DNA from: Chromobacterium aquaticum
Lineage (GTDB): Bacteria; Pseudomonadota; Gammaproteobacteria; Burkholderiales; Chromobacteriaceae
Direction: 5' to 3'
Assembly: GCF_021129195.1 (NCBI RefSeq)
Contig: NZ_JAJOHW010000092.1
Span: 1 to 62,975 of the forward strand
DNA: 62,975 bases
The position numbers were made by a program, and so were the translations under genes. This document shows positions 38,290 to 46,781 of this stretch, one piece after another. The notes below the pieces were generated by a model. It made no database searches, was not told the origin of the DNA, and saw only the letters and a list, made by a program, of their open reading frames with translations. How positions within the stretch are numbered: the stretch's first letter is position 1; the number at the start of each line of letters is the position of its first letter.

Positions 38290-38320
38290 CTAGTCCCGAG
38301 CCGCGCGGCCGAAGCGATGC

Positions 38321-38352
38321 AAAAAGCCGCCGTTTGTCGCCAAACGACGGCT
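38321..38352 (-). terminator. minus-strand terminator after the small open frame
   Basis: On the minus strand AGCCGTCGTTTG and CAAACGGCGGCT pair over 12 bp (one G-U) with a GCGA loop and are followed by TTTTTGC. On the plus strand the G-U pair becomes a mismatch, so it is built for minus-strand transcription. Confidence 0.75.
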
Positions 38353-38502
38353 CAAGCTTTCCCGCGGCGGAATCCCCGCCGCCTGCCACGCCAGGCCGGC
38401 GCGCTATTGAGACGCCCGCGCACCCCGGCCAAGGCGCCGCCACCGTCTTCCCATGCGGCGCGGCGACATACAGGCCGGACAGGCGCAGCCAGCAGTCAGC
38501 GC

Positions 38503-38583
38503 TTAGGCGCGGCGGTAGCCGGCTTTCAGCCTATCAGGATCAAGGGAAAACAAGGTTCGCGGAACGCGATTCGAATCAATCAT
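38503..38583 (-). CDS. possible small protein, 26 aa
   Basis: ATG with GGAGAC at a good distance, then 26 codons (starting MIDSNRVPRT, ending KAGYRRA) and TAA. It is highly charged, with no membrane segment. A terminator follows 150 bp downstream on the same strand and a structured leader precedes it. No family is recognised. It could be a real small protein, a leader peptide, or chance. Confidence 0.4.
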   Translation of the reverse strand: MIDSNRVPRTLFSLDPDRLKAGYRRA

Positions 38584-38760
38584 GATGATGTCTCCGATAT
38601 GGGTTAAGCCTGCTTCCCGCTGTCAAACGGGAGCGGCAGGCACCTGACAGGGTTGACAGACCGGCATATCGGGACCGGCAGCCCACGAGGGGCTCCCCGC
38701 CAGCGCCTGCCATCTATGCGTGCGCCGACACAGACAATGTCGCACGATGGCGGCAAGTCT
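38584..38760 (-). promoter_or_regulatory. possible structured RNA leader
   Basis: On the minus strand several stems follow one another: GGGGAGCCCC, CCGG...CCGG around CCCGATATG, and GCCTGC/GCAGGC enclosing CCCG/CGGG with TTTGACAG in the loop, ending just before GGAGAC and the small ATG. This packing is unusual for plain intergenic DNA and could be a riboswitch or sRNA. I cannot name a family. Confidence 0.35.
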
Positions 38761-38885
38761 GCCGATATGTTTTAGGAGCTGTCAAACCCACTTGTGCCGA
38801 GATTGCGACGGCACGCGGGGATTGTTGGCGAGGCGGATGGATAAGTCAAGACGGCGTGGTCCGCGCCGCCGGCGTCCGCCATGCC

Positions 38886-38914
38886 AAGAAAAACGCCCGG
38901 CAAGCCGGGCGTTT
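38886..38914 (-). terminator. trpS terminator
   Basis: AAACGCCCGGC-AA-GCCGGGCGTTT, with a T-rich tail (TTTTTCTTG) on the minus strand, 24 bp after the trpS stop. Confidence 0.92.
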
Positions 38915-38937
38915 CGCATCCATCCAGACAACGGCGC

Positions 38938-40134
38938 TCAGTAGCCCAGCCCCATCGCGTCCTTGACGTCCTGCATGGTGGCGCGCGCCACTTGCTCGGC
39001 CTTGGCGTTGCCGGCGGCCACCACTTCCTTGACCAGATTGGGATTGCTCAGATACTGCTCGGCGCGTTCAAACATCGGCTGCTGTTCGCGGAGTACGCCG
39101 TCTATCACCGGTTGCTTGCAGTCCAGGCAACCGATGCCGGCGCTGGTACAGCCCTGCTTCACCCATTCGCGGGTATCCGCGTCGCTGTACACCTGGTGCA
39201 GCTGCCATACCGGGCATTTGTCCGGGCTGCCCGGATCGGTGCGGCGCACGCGGGCCGGATCGGTCGGCATCGCCCGCACTTTTTTGGTGACGGTGGCCGG
39301 GTCTTCGCGCATGGTGATGGTGTTGCCGTAGGACTTCGACATCTTCTGACCGTCCAGGCCCGGCATCTTGGACGCCTCGGTCAGCATCGCCTCGCATTCG
39401 GCCAGAATGCTCTTGCCCTTGTTCTCCAGCCAGCCGAACAGCCGCTCACGGTCCGCCGCGCCCAGGTTCTGGCTGGCGGCCAGGATTTCGCGCGCGCCGG
39501 CCAAGGCTTCGGCGTTGCCGTCTTGCAGATAGGCGGTGCGCAGGCGGTCGAATTCCTTGCCGGCCTTGCCTATCTTCTTCACCGCGGCGCGGGCCAGTTC
39601 TTCGAAGTTGGGTTCGCGGCCAAACAGGTTGTTGAAGCGGCGCGCCACTTCGCGGGTCAGTTCGATATGCGGCACCTGGTCTTCGCCCACCGGCACCAGG
39701 CCGGCCTTGTAGATCAGGATGTCGGCGGCTTGCAGCAGCGGATAGCCGAGGAAGCCGTAAGTGCCCAGGTCCTTGGTGGACAGTTTTTCGATCTGGTCCT
39801 TGTAGGTGGGCACCCGCTCCAGCCAGGACAGCGGGGTCACCATGGACAGCGCCAGGTGCAGTTCCGCGTGCTGCGGCACTTTGGACTGGATGAAGACGGT
39901 GGCCTGCTCCGGGTCCACGCCGGCGGCCAGCCAGTCTATCACCATGTCCCACACGCTCTTGCCGATGATGGAGACGTCGTCGTAATTGGTGGTCAGCGCA
40001 TGCCAGTCCGCCACCATGAAATAACAGTCGTGAGTGCTTTGCAATTGCACCCAGTTCTTGATCACGCCGTGGTAGTGGCCAAGGTGCAGGCTGCCGGTGG
40101 GGCGCATGCCGGAGAGAATGCGGTTGGCGAACAT
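38938..40134 (-). CDS. trpS: tryptophanyl-tRNA synthetase
   Basis: 398 residues, class I synthetase. Seen: ILSGMRPTGSLHLGHYHG (HIGH-type motif), ADWHALTT, GYPLLQAADILIYKAGLVPVGEDQVPHIELTREVARRFN, and QKMSKSYGNTI (KMSKS). It is longer than E. coli TrpS because of an insert around WQLHQVYSDADTREWVKQGCTSAGIGCLDCKQPV with a cysteine cluster, typical of the beta-proteobacterial form. It is the last gene of the S4-to-trpS operon. Confidence 0.96.
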   Translation of the reverse strand: MFANRILSGMRPTGSLHLGHYHGVIKNWVQLQSTHDCYFMVADWHALTTNYDDVSIIGKSVWDMVIDWLAAGVDPEQATVFIQSKVPQHAELHLALSMVTPLSWLERVPTYKDQIEKLSTKDLGTYGFLGYPLLQAADILIYKAGLVPVGEDQVPHIELTREVARRFNNLFGREPNFEELARAAVKKIGKAGKEFDRLRTAYLQDGNAEALAGAREILAASQNLGAADRERLFGWLENKGKSILAECEAMLTEASKMPGLDGQKMSKSYGNTITMREDPATVTKKVRAMPTDPARVRRTDPGSPDKCPVWQLHQVYSDADTREWVKQGCTSAGIGCLDCKQPVIDGVLREQQPMFERAEQYLSNPNLVKEVVAAGNAKAEQVARATMQDVKDAMGLGY

Positions 40135-40218
40135 ATGTGAATTCCGTTTCAGGTAATGAGCGCGACTGCGCCGGAAACGAATTTCCGGCGCGTCAGGATG
40201 GGGATGAACCAGGCCGCT

Positions 40219-40860
40219 TTAAATCAGGGCGCGCACCAGCCCGTACATCAGGCCATAGAACGGCCGCAAAATGGTGGACAGCAGGCCGGTGAAAATCAAG
40301 GCCAGCAACACCCACATGCCGTAGGGCTCCAGCCTGGAATATTTCCAGGCCATGCCCGGCGGCAGGAAGCTCTCCACGATGCGGCCGCCGTCCAATGGCA
40401 GAATGGGCAGCAGATTGAGCAGCATCAGCGAGATATTGATGCTGATGCCGGCCTGGCTCATCAGCGCCAGCGGCTCGCTATAGCTGGTATCCATGCCGAT
40501 GGCCAGTTTGAACAGCAGCACCCACAGCAGCATCATCAGCAGATTGGAGGCCGGCCCGGCGGCGGCCACCAGCCGGCCATGCTCGCGCGGCTTGCGCAGC
40601 GCGCCGAAGTTGACCGGCACCGGCTTGGCCCAGCCAAAGATGAAGCCGCCCAGCGTCACCGACAACAAGGGCAGCAGCACGGTGCCGATCGGGTCGATGT
40701 GCTTGAGCGGGTTCAGCGTCATCCGTCCCATCATATAGGCGGTGCTGTCGCCGTAACGGCGCGCCGCGTAAGCGTGGGCGGCCTCGTGCAGGGTGATGGC
40801 GAACAGCACCGGCAGCGCGTAAATAGTGATTTTCTGAATCAGAAGATTAATGTCGCCCAT
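40219..40860 (-). CDS. site-2 protease family protein (M50 metalloprotease)
   Basis: 213-residue membrane protein with about five hydrophobic segments. The zinc site is complete: HEAAHAYAARRYGD (HExxH) and NLLPILPLDGGRIVE supplying the third ligand. The mid segment AGPASNLLMMLL is also typical. It cuts membrane-embedded substrates; the target is unknown. Such genes commonly sit next to trpS and yciO-type genes in beta-proteobacteria. The start at 40860 (MGDINLLIQK) matches homologues; upstream codons belong to the TIR element. Confidence 0.9.
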   Translation of the reverse strand: MGDINLLIQKITIYALPVLFAITLHEAAHAYAARRYGDSTAYMMGRMTLNPLKHIDPIGTVLLPLLSVTLGGFIFGWAKPVPVNFGALRKPREHGRLVAAAGPASNLLMMLLWVLLFKLAIGMDTSYSEPLALMSQAGISINISLMLLNLLPILPLDGGRIVESFLPPGMAWKYSRLEPYGMWVLLALIFTGLLSTILRPFYGLMYGLVRALI

Positions 40861-40910
40861 GATGTCTCTTGTGGGTTGAAAACAGTGTAGTGATGAGGCA
40901 AAGGCGGTGC

Positions 40911-41059
40911 TTAGAACCTGTTTACGATCTGCTGCGCGTCGTGAAACGTGACACGGTGAGTCCACCTTCGAAATGCTCATGTAGCACGTGTACATTCCGC
41001 TTTCTCAGCCGTTTTCGCCTTGTCTCGCCTTAGCTCGCGAGATCGTAAACAGGTTCTTA
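40911..41059. mobile_element. intact TIR element (MITE-like), copy A, 149 bp
   Basis: The ends are TTAGAACCTGTTTACGATC (40911-40929) and the complement of TAAGAACCTGTTTACGATC (41041-41059), a 19-bp TIR with one mismatch. The inside has no gene and carries GCTGCGCGTCG, ATGCTCATG and CGCCTTGTCTCGCC blocks shared with copy B. It fills most of the space between the yciO-like gene, whose TAA stop is the element's last three bases, and the site-2 protease gene. Confidence 0.85.
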
Positions 41060-41677
41060 CAGACCGAACGGCGCCGGATCTCCCTTGCCGCGGCGCAACA
41101 GCTCCACGCCCTCGGTCATGTCGATCACGGTGGTGGGATCGGTGCCGCACCAGCCGCCGTCTATCACCGCGTCCACCGCGTGCTCCAGCCGCTCGCGGAT
41201 TTCATACGGATCGGTCAACGGTTCCTCGTCGCCGGGCAGCATCAGGGTACAGGACAGAATCGGCTCGCCCAATTCTTCCAGCAAGGCCAGCGCCACTTTG
41301 TGGTCCGGCACCCGCAGCCCTATGGTGGAGCGCTTGGGATGCAGGGTGCGGCGCGGCACTTCGCGGGTGGCTTGCAGGATGAAGGTGTAGCTGCCGGGGG
41401 TGGCGGCTTTCAGCATGCGGAACTGGCTGTTGTCCACCTTGGCGTAGTTGGCCAGTTCGGACAGATTGTGGCAGACCAGGGTCAGGTGATGACGCAGGTC
41501 CAGCTGGCGGATGTCCAGGATGCGCTCCATCGCCGGCTTGTCGCCCAGCATGCAGCCCAGCGCGTAACAGGAGTCGGTGGGATAGACCACCACCCCGCCC
41601 TCGCGCAGGATCTTCACCGCTTCGCGCACCAGCCGCGCTTGCGGATTGTCCGGGTGGATCATGAAAAACTGTGCCAT
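41057..41677 (-). CDS. YciO/Sua5 family L-threonylcarbamoyladenylate synthase-like protein
   Basis: 206 residues. Seen: the Sua5/YciO/YrdC core with GGVVVYPTDSCYALGC, KRSTIGLRVPDHKVAL and the nucleotide-pocket segment ILSCTLMLPGDEEPLTDPYEI. This is the YciO branch, which in E. coli has little or no essential t6A activity, so the exact role is open. Its TAA stop is the first triplet of TIR element A. The gene lies 6 bp after rnm in the operon. Confidence 0.88.
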   Translation of the reverse strand: MAQFFMIHPDNPQARLVREAVKILREGGVVVYPTDSCYALGCMLGDKPAMERILDIRQLDLRHHLTLVCHNLSELANYAKVDNSQFRMLKAATPGSYTFILQATREVPRRTLHPKRSTIGLRVPDHKVALALLEELGEPILSCTLMLPGDEEPLTDPYEIRERLEHAVDAVIDGGWCGTDPTTVIDMTEGVELLRRGKGDPAPFGL

Positions 41678-41683
41678 GTAAGG

Positions 41684-42559
41684 TCAGCCTTGTGCCAGGT
41701 CCGCGGGCCGGATGATGCGCGCGGCCAGCGCGTTCCAGATGGGTTTGCAGATCGGCGGCAGGTCGTCGGTGCGGCCGACGTCGCGGCCGCCCTCGCCCGG
41801 CGCGTGGAAATCGCTGCCGGCGCTGGAGTACAGCTCGTGGCGGTCCGCCAATAGCGCGAACTTGTGCATATCGTCCAGGCTGTGGCTGCCGCTGGCCACT
41901 TCGATGCCGCGGCCGCCAGCCTGCTTGAAGTCGTTGATCAGCCGCTCGATCAGGGTGCGGCCCATATCGTAGCGGCCGGGATGGGCGATCACCGCCTCGC
42001 CGCCGCCGGCGCGGATCCAGCCCACCGCGTCTTCCAGGCTGGCCCATTCATGCGCCACATAGCCGGGCTTGCCCGGGGTCAGGAATTTGCGGAACACGGT
42101 GCGCACGTCCTTGACCTGGCCGCTGTTGACCAGGAAGCGGGCGAAATGGGTGCGGCCTATCATTTCCGGGTTGTCGCACAAGGCCATCGCGCCGTCGAAC
42201 GCGCCTTGAATGCCGGCCTTGACCAGTTCGTCCGACATCTGCCGCGCGCGGTTGACGCGGCCGTCGCGTATCGATTGCAGGCCGGCGGCCAGCGTCGGCT
42301 GTTCCGGGTCTATGCCCAGGCCGACGATGTGCACGGTGTGCTTGCCCCAGCTGACCGAGACTTCGACGCCATTGAGGAAGGCCAGGCCCTGCCGCGCCGC
42401 CTCGGCCCGCGCCGCGGCCAGGCCGTGGGTGCAGTCGTGGTCGGTCAGCGCCACCAGGGTGGCTTCGCGCTCGGCGGCGCGCGCGATCACCTGCTCCGGC
42501 GGCAAGGCGCCGTCGGAGGCGTGGGAATGAAAGTGCAGATCGATGCTGGCCATGCTCAT
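41684..42559 (-). CDS. rnm: PHP-domain 3',5'-nucleoside bisphosphate phosphatase / 5'-3' exoribonuclease (RNase AM, YciV)
   Basis: 291 residues. The PHP metal site is visible: IDLHFHSHASDG at the start, LTDHDCTHG, GVEVSVSW, VIAHPGRYD, and GSDFHAPGE near the end. The C. violaceum homologue (Cv1693, from memory) hydrolyses 3',5'-bisphosphonucleotides, and E. coli YciV is RNase AM, which trims rRNA 5' ends. ATG 42559 overlaps the stop of the upstream gene as ATGA, which supports this start over 42553. Confidence 0.92.
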   Translation of the reverse strand: MSMASIDLHFHSHASDGALPPEQVIARAAEREATLVALTDHDCTHGLAAARAEAARQGLAFLNGVEVSVSWGKHTVHIVGLGIDPEQPTLAAGLQSIRDGRVNRARQMSDELVKAGIQGAFDGAMALCDNPEMIGRTHFARFLVNSGQVKDVRTVFRKFLTPGKPGYVAHEWASLEDAVGWIRAGGGEAVIAHPGRYDMGRTLIERLINDFKQAGGRGIEVASGSHSLDDMHKFALLADRHELYSSAGSDFHAPGEGGRDVGRTDDLPPICKPIWNALAARIIRPADLAQG

Positions 42560-42744
42560 TGTCCGTTGGCGGCGGCCTGGCGCGCGGCTTCGCGCAACTC
42601 CCAGGCGGCCAGTTTGGCGCGGTATTCCGTCATCAGCGCGTTATAGCTGTCCCAGATGCACGGGTCGCAGCCGCTGCCGCAGCAAGCGTCGTCCGGCGGG
42701 GGCTCGGGCGCTTCCGGCGGCGGGTCGAAGTCGTCGTCGTTCAT
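42556..42744 (-). CDS. oxidoreductase-like domain protein, 62 aa
   Basis: 62 residues. It has an acidic, proline-rich start (MNDDDFDPPPEAPEPPPDD) followed by CCGSGCDPCIWDSYN and a helix. The CCGxGCxxCxW motif is that of the small oxidoreductase-like domain family, probably a metal-binding module of unknown role. It overlaps both neighbours by ATGA, so the three genes are translationally coupled. Confidence 0.85.
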   Translation of the reverse strand: MNDDDFDPPPEAPEPPPDDACCGSGCDPCIWDSYNALMTEYRAKLAAWELREAARQAAANGQ

Positions 42745-42956
42745 GGCGCCACGACGCGGATGGCAAAGCCATCGCCGCTGACTTGCTGGCCCACGCGGAT
42801 CTTGCAGGTTTTGCGCAGTTCCACCTGGCCGTCCACGCGCACATTGCCTTCGGCGATGAAATGCTTGGCGGCGCCGCCGGAATCGCAGACATTGCAGGCT
42901 TTCAGCAGGTCGCACAAGGCGATGTATTCGCCGCTCAATTCAAAGGTTTCGTTCAT
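42741..42956 (-). CDS. S4-domain RNA-binding protein (YbcJ-like)
   Basis: 71 residues, a single S4 domain: YIALCDLLKACNVCDSGGAAKHFIAEGNVRVDGQVELRKTCKIRVGQQV. E. coli YbcJ of the same size binds RNA, and a ribosome-related role is likely. It is the first gene of an operon that also holds rnm and yciO-like genes, consistent with an RNA-metabolism theme. Confidence 0.9.
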   Translation of the reverse strand: MNETFELSGEYIALCDLLKACNVCDSGGAAKHFIAEGNVRVDGQVELRKTCKIRVGQQVSGDGFAIRVVAP

Positions 42957-42988
42957 TTTTGCACACTCGATTGGGACAGGGCTGTGAG

Positions 42989-43114
42989 CGGGCTGTGGAC
43001 AAGAGCCGCAGCGCCTTCATTTTTCACGCCTTTTTACTGTCGCTTATTTTTTAATCTACCGCCGACAACTATCCACGCGCTGGCAGGACAAGCTTGTGGG
43101 CCTGTTGTGGATAA
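42989..43114. repeat. DnaA-box-like repeats, left group
   Basis: TGTGGACAA (42995-43003, one mismatch to TGTGGATAA) and a perfect TGTGGATAA (43106-43114), with CTATCCACG between them. Each is preceded by a TGTGAGC/TGTGGGC half repeat and followed by GCCGCA/GCGGCAA. The T-rich CGCTTATTTTTTAATC lies between them. See the right group at 43813-44135. Confidence 0.6.
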
Positions 43115-43156
43115 TTGCGGCAATTTGCTGAATTTCCAGCGCTTTATTCTTGCCGC

Positions 43157-43720
<564 letters not shown>

Positions 43721-43738
43721 CCTGCTGCTCTCGAACAT

Positions 43739-44162
43739 ACGGAAAAGCGTTCAATTATACGCCGCTTGCCGCGCTATCAACAGCCGGACCGCTGTTCTCA
43801 ACAAGCCAGGGGGACAGCCCTGTGCGCCAGCTGTGGACAATGACGCTAAGCCCTTGCCGTGAAATGGATTTGTTCGACCTGCTCAAAAAACAGGCAATTC
43901 ATTGGATTACTCACATCCAGCGTGAAAAGCCGTGTGGGACAATTGTGGATAAGGCCGCCAAGTCCTTGTTCCGCCAAGCGCATTTTCGACCGCTTATTTT
44001 TTAGGCAAAACAGCACGCCTTTTCAGGATGACGGCATACAAAAACGCCCACCTCGGCCATGGCCGGCCATGGCTGGCCGCCAGCGCCGCTTGCCCACACC
44101 CAAGGTGTAAAGCCATGTGGGCGAGCTGTGGACAAGCGCGGCAAGGCCCTGAAAAACCGGCA
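43739..44162. other. gene-free region with DnaA-box-like repeats
   Basis: No gene is apparent. Three repeat units occur at about 43819-43850, 43932-43965 and 44113-44148, each TGTG-G/C-G..., then TGTGGA(C/T)AA, then a GC(G)-rich CAA-CC(T)TG stretch. The T-rich CCGCTTATTTTTTAGG at 43991-44006 matches one in the left group. Confidence 0.55.
43813..44135. repeat. DnaA-box-like repeats, right group
   Basis: TGTGGACAA (43831-43839), a perfect TGTGGATAA (43944-43952) and TGTGGACAA (44127-44135), all in the same orientation, each ~15 bp after a TGTGCGC/TGTGGGA/TGTGGGC half repeat. Confidence 0.6.
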
Positions 44163-44194
44163 CAAAAAAAGGCTGCTCAAAAAATGAGCAGCCT
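44163..44194 (-). terminator. asparaginase gene terminator
   Basis: On the minus strand AGGCTGCTCA-loop-TGAGCAGCCT is followed by a run of Ts, 18 bp after the stop. Confidence 0.92.
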
Positions 44195-44211
44195 GGATAG
44201 TGAACGGCGTC

Positions 44212-45210
44212 TTAATGCGCGCTCATCTCGCCGCGCAAGGGCCGGGCCAATTGCGCCGCCAGCTGCGGGCCGCTGAGGCCGGCGGACAGCAGCACATGCA
44301 GCTTGGCCAGCGCCGCTTCCGGCGTCAGGTCCGCCCCGGCCACCGCGCCGGCGCGCGCCAGCGGCTGACTGGCGGCGTAAGCGCCCACTTCCACCGCGCC
44401 GCGCGGCGCCTGGGTGATGTTGAGCACCGCGCCGCCGCGCGCGGTCAAGGCCCGCACCCCCGCCAGCAGCGTCGGATCGGCCGGCGCGTTGCCGCTGCCG
44501 TAGCTCATCAGCACCGCCGCGTCCAGCGCCGGGTCCGCCATCAGACGGCCGGCCAGCGCCGCGCCCTGGCCCGGGCTCAGGAACAGGCAGGCAATGCTCA
44601 GGTCTTCGCGCAGCGTCAGCGCCTGGAATTCGCCCTGCCCGCGCAGCCAGTCGGCCTGGTTCCAATGCGGGTGGATGGCGAAGCGGGCCAGCGGCTCGGC
44701 ATTGGGCGCGCCAAAGCCGGCGAAATGCTCGACGTCCAGCTTGCGGGCGCGGCAGCCGCGCAGCAGCAGGCGGTCGAAGGCGATGGCGACTTCGTGCAAT
44801 GCCGGCTGGCAGGCCGATTCCAGCGCGTCGGCGACATTGTTCCAGCCGTCGGAGCGCGGGTGCAGCAGCGGCAGTTGCGCGCCGGTCAGCACCACCGGTT
44901 TGGCCAGGCCACGCAGCGCGAAGGCCAGTACGCCGGCGGTATAGGCCATGGTGTCGGTGCCGTGGATGACGACGAAGCCGTCGTAGTCGTGATAACGCTC
45001 GGCCAGCGCGGCGATGATGCGGTTCCAGTGGCGTGGCTCGATGGCGGAGGAGTCGATCAATTCCTCGAATTCGACCACGTCGAAATCCAGGCCGGGACGG
45101 CGGAAGCGCTCCAGCAGGCCGGGCAGCAGCCCAGGCGACGGCGCCAGGCCGTCCGGGGTTTCGGTCATGCCTATGGTGCCACCGGTGTACAACACTAAAA
45201 CGCGGCTCAT
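44212..45210 (-). CDS. ansA: L-asparaginase, type I (cytoplasmic)
   Basis: 332 residues without a signal peptide, so cytoplasmic. Seen: the first catalytic threonine in LVLYTGGTIGMTETPDG and the second set in VIHGTDTMAYTAGVLAFAL, then PVVLTGAQLPL, with the C-terminal domain containing LMSYGSGNAP and GGAVLNITQAPRGAVEVGAY. It hydrolyses asparagine to aspartate and ammonia. A single gene with its own terminator. Confidence 0.92.
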   Translation of the reverse strand: MSRVLVLYTGGTIGMTETPDGLAPSPGLLPGLLERFRRPGLDFDVVEFEELIDSSAIEPRHWNRIIAALAERYHDYDGFVVIHGTDTMAYTAGVLAFALRGLAKPVVLTGAQLPLLHPRSDGWNNVADALESACQPALHEVAIAFDRLLLRGCRARKLDVEHFAGFGAPNAEPLARFAIHPHWNQADWLRGQGEFQALTLREDLSIACLFLSPGQGAALAGRLMADPALDAAVLMSYGSGNAPADPTLLAGVRALTARGGAVLNITQAPRGAVEVGAYAASQPLARAGAVAGADLTPEAALAKLHVLLSAGLSGPQLAAQLARPLRGEMSAH

Positions 45211-45395
45211 GCGATCTCCTGCGAAGGGCGAATGTCAGGGATGGCATGGTAGCGCAATTCTCCGCGCTCGCGGCGGCGACGGCGGCAGACCTGGCGCAAG
45301 GGACGAGGGGTGGAACGAATGCGCCGCGCCGCCGCGAAGCGGATTTCTGCAGTGGTTCGCGACGACGCGGCGGGAGCAATGATCGCGGAACGCCG

Positions 45396-45899
45396 TCAGC
45401 GCAGCGCGTCGGAAATGGCGATGTTCACCGCCCGCTTGGCGGCGTCGATATGGTAGACGATGTCGCGCTGCAAGGAGCGCAGATAGGGATCGTCCTCGCG
45501 ATGGCCGGCGTCCTGACGCGCCTTGTCCAGCAACAGCAGCGATTGGTGGAAGCGATCTTCCGGCCGCCAGCTGGCGTCCGGCGGCATGCGCTCGAACGGG
45601 TCTTTGCCGTCGTTGATCGCCGCGTCGCGCATCCGGCGCAGCGCCTGGTTGATTTCGTCGACGGCGTGGCGCTCGTCATTGCTCACCTGCGGCGAATCCG
45701 GCCGCGCCAGCAGGTCGCGCGCCATGCGCAAATCGCTCATCGCGTGCAGATAGTAGGGGTGTTGCTCCGGCTGCCAGTGGTGCTGTTCCCAGCTCCAGGG
45801 ATCGCCGTCGCGCCAGGGGTCGGCGGCCTGGGCCGCCTGGCTGGCGGCGGCGCACAGGATCAAGGCGGCCAGCAGGCCGCGCGCGGTCGTGAATTGCAT
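45396..45899 (-). CDS. hypothetical secreted protein, paralogue of the next gene
   Basis: 167 residues with a signal peptide (LLAALILCAAASQAAQA) and a helical mature domain. It shares HPYYLHAMSDLRMAR-LLARPD, DERHAVDEI, DGK-P and a C-terminal DALR with the gene at 46073-46582, so the two arose by duplication. The family is unknown to me; mature proteins of this type are probably periplasmic. AAGGAG upstream decides the start at 45899. The spacer to the upstream paralogue is TIR element B. Confidence 0.72.
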   Translation of the reverse strand: MQFTTARGLLAALILCAAASQAAQAADPWRDGDPWSWEQHHWQPEQHPYYLHAMSDLRMARDLLARPDSPQVSNDERHAVDEINQALRRMRDAAINDGKDPFERMPPDASWRPEDRFHQSLLLLDKARQDAGHREDDPYLRSLQRDIVYHIDAAKRAVNIAISDALR

Positions 45900-45916
45900 G
45901 ATGTGCTCCTTTTGGC

Positions 45917-46075
45917 TTAGAACATGTTTGCGATCTGCTGCGCGTCGTGGGGCATTACACGGTGTGTACGGCTTCAAAATACTCATGTACCACGCGTACA
46001 TTTCACTTTCTCAGCCGTTTTCGCCTTGTCTCGCCTTGTCTCGCCTTAGCTCGCTAGATCGCAAACAGGCTCTTA
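45917..46075. mobile_element. intact TIR element (MITE-like), copy B, 159 bp
   Basis: The ends are TTAGAACATGTTTGCGATC (45917-45935) and the complement of TAAGAGCCTGTTTGCGATC (46057-46075). The inside parallels copy A (GCTGCGCGTCG, ACTCATGTACCACG, CAGCCGTTTTCGCC) but has an extra TCTCGCCTTG unit, which explains most of the 10-bp length difference. Its last three bases are the stop codon of the 46073 gene. Confidence 0.85.
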
Positions 46076-46582
46076 GCGCAGCGCGTCGGCCACCGCTTGT
46101 TGAGTGGCGCGCTTCGCTTCGTCGATGTGGTGAACGATGCGGTGTTGCAAGTCCCGCACCCAGGGATCGTCCTCGGCGTGGCTGGCGTCGCGGCGCGCCG
46201 AATCCAGCAGTGACATCGCTTTGTGGAAGCGGTCGCTGGCGGGCAGATTGGCGTCCGGCGGCTCGCCCTGCCACGGGTTCTTGCCGTCTTCGATCGCCGC
46301 GCGGCGCATTTCGTCGAGCGCGGCGTCGATTTCCGCCACCGCGCGGCGCTCATCGCTGGCCACCGGCTCGTAATCCGGCCGCGCCAGATAGGCGCGCGCC
46401 ATGCGCAGGTCGCTCATCGCGTGCAGATAATAGGGATGCTCGGCCGGGTGCCAGGCATGCGGCGCCGGCGGCGGGTTGCGGTAGACGATCTGGGTGCGCG
46501 GCGGCGTCACCACGCAGGCGCTGAGGCCCAGGCAAGCTAAGGCGATGGCCGCGGGCAGGAGGCGGCGGGTAAGGGATGGCAT
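46073..46582 (-). CDS. hypothetical lipoprotein, paralogue of the previous gene
   Basis: 169 residues. The signal peptide ends in a lipobox (CLGLSAC), so it should be a lipoprotein. After a proline-rich linker (TPPRTQIVYRNPPPAPHAWHP) comes the helical domain shared with 45396-45899. The start at 46582 has GAGAGGAAAC upstream; a longer frame to 46852 overlaps the GntR gene. Its TAA stop is the last triplet of TIR element B. Confidence 0.72.
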   Translation of the reverse strand: MPSLTRRLLPAAIALACLGLSACVVTPPRTQIVYRNPPPAPHAWHPAEHPYYLHAMSDLRMARAYLARPDYEPVASDERRAVAEIDAALDEMRRAAIEDGKNPWQGEPPDANLPASDRFHKAMSLLDSARRDASHAEDDPWVRDLQHRIVHHIDEAKRATQQAVADALR

Positions 46583-46781
46583 GTTTCCTCTCCGGTAAAA
46601 ACGCCGTTTATGGCAACGGCTTGATCCATTCAGCATCGCCCGGCGGCGCCGCGCTGTCAGCAGCGATCTGGTGTCGGCATGTAAGCGTTTGTAGCCGGAA
46701 ACCGGCAAAAAACCGTCAGTGATTAAGCAGGCGTGAAGCCGGCAGCCTGAATTGCAAACAGCGATGAAGAAGCCGCCGGTT

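Larger units (their letters stand above)
38290..38937. other. structured intergenic region between ybaK and trpS
   Basis: About 650 bp with no ordinary gene. On the minus strand it holds, in order, a structured leader (about 38760-38584), a 26-codon open frame (38583-38503) and an intrinsic terminator (38352-38321). CATATCGG or its complement appears three times (near 38593, 38664 and 38756). The trpS terminator lies at the right edge. Confidence 0.5.

Noticed and set aside
38720-38944. 74-codon plus-strand frame before the trpS terminator
   Set aside because: No ribosome site or family match; it runs into the trpS terminator hairpin. The minus-strand structure in this region is more convincing.
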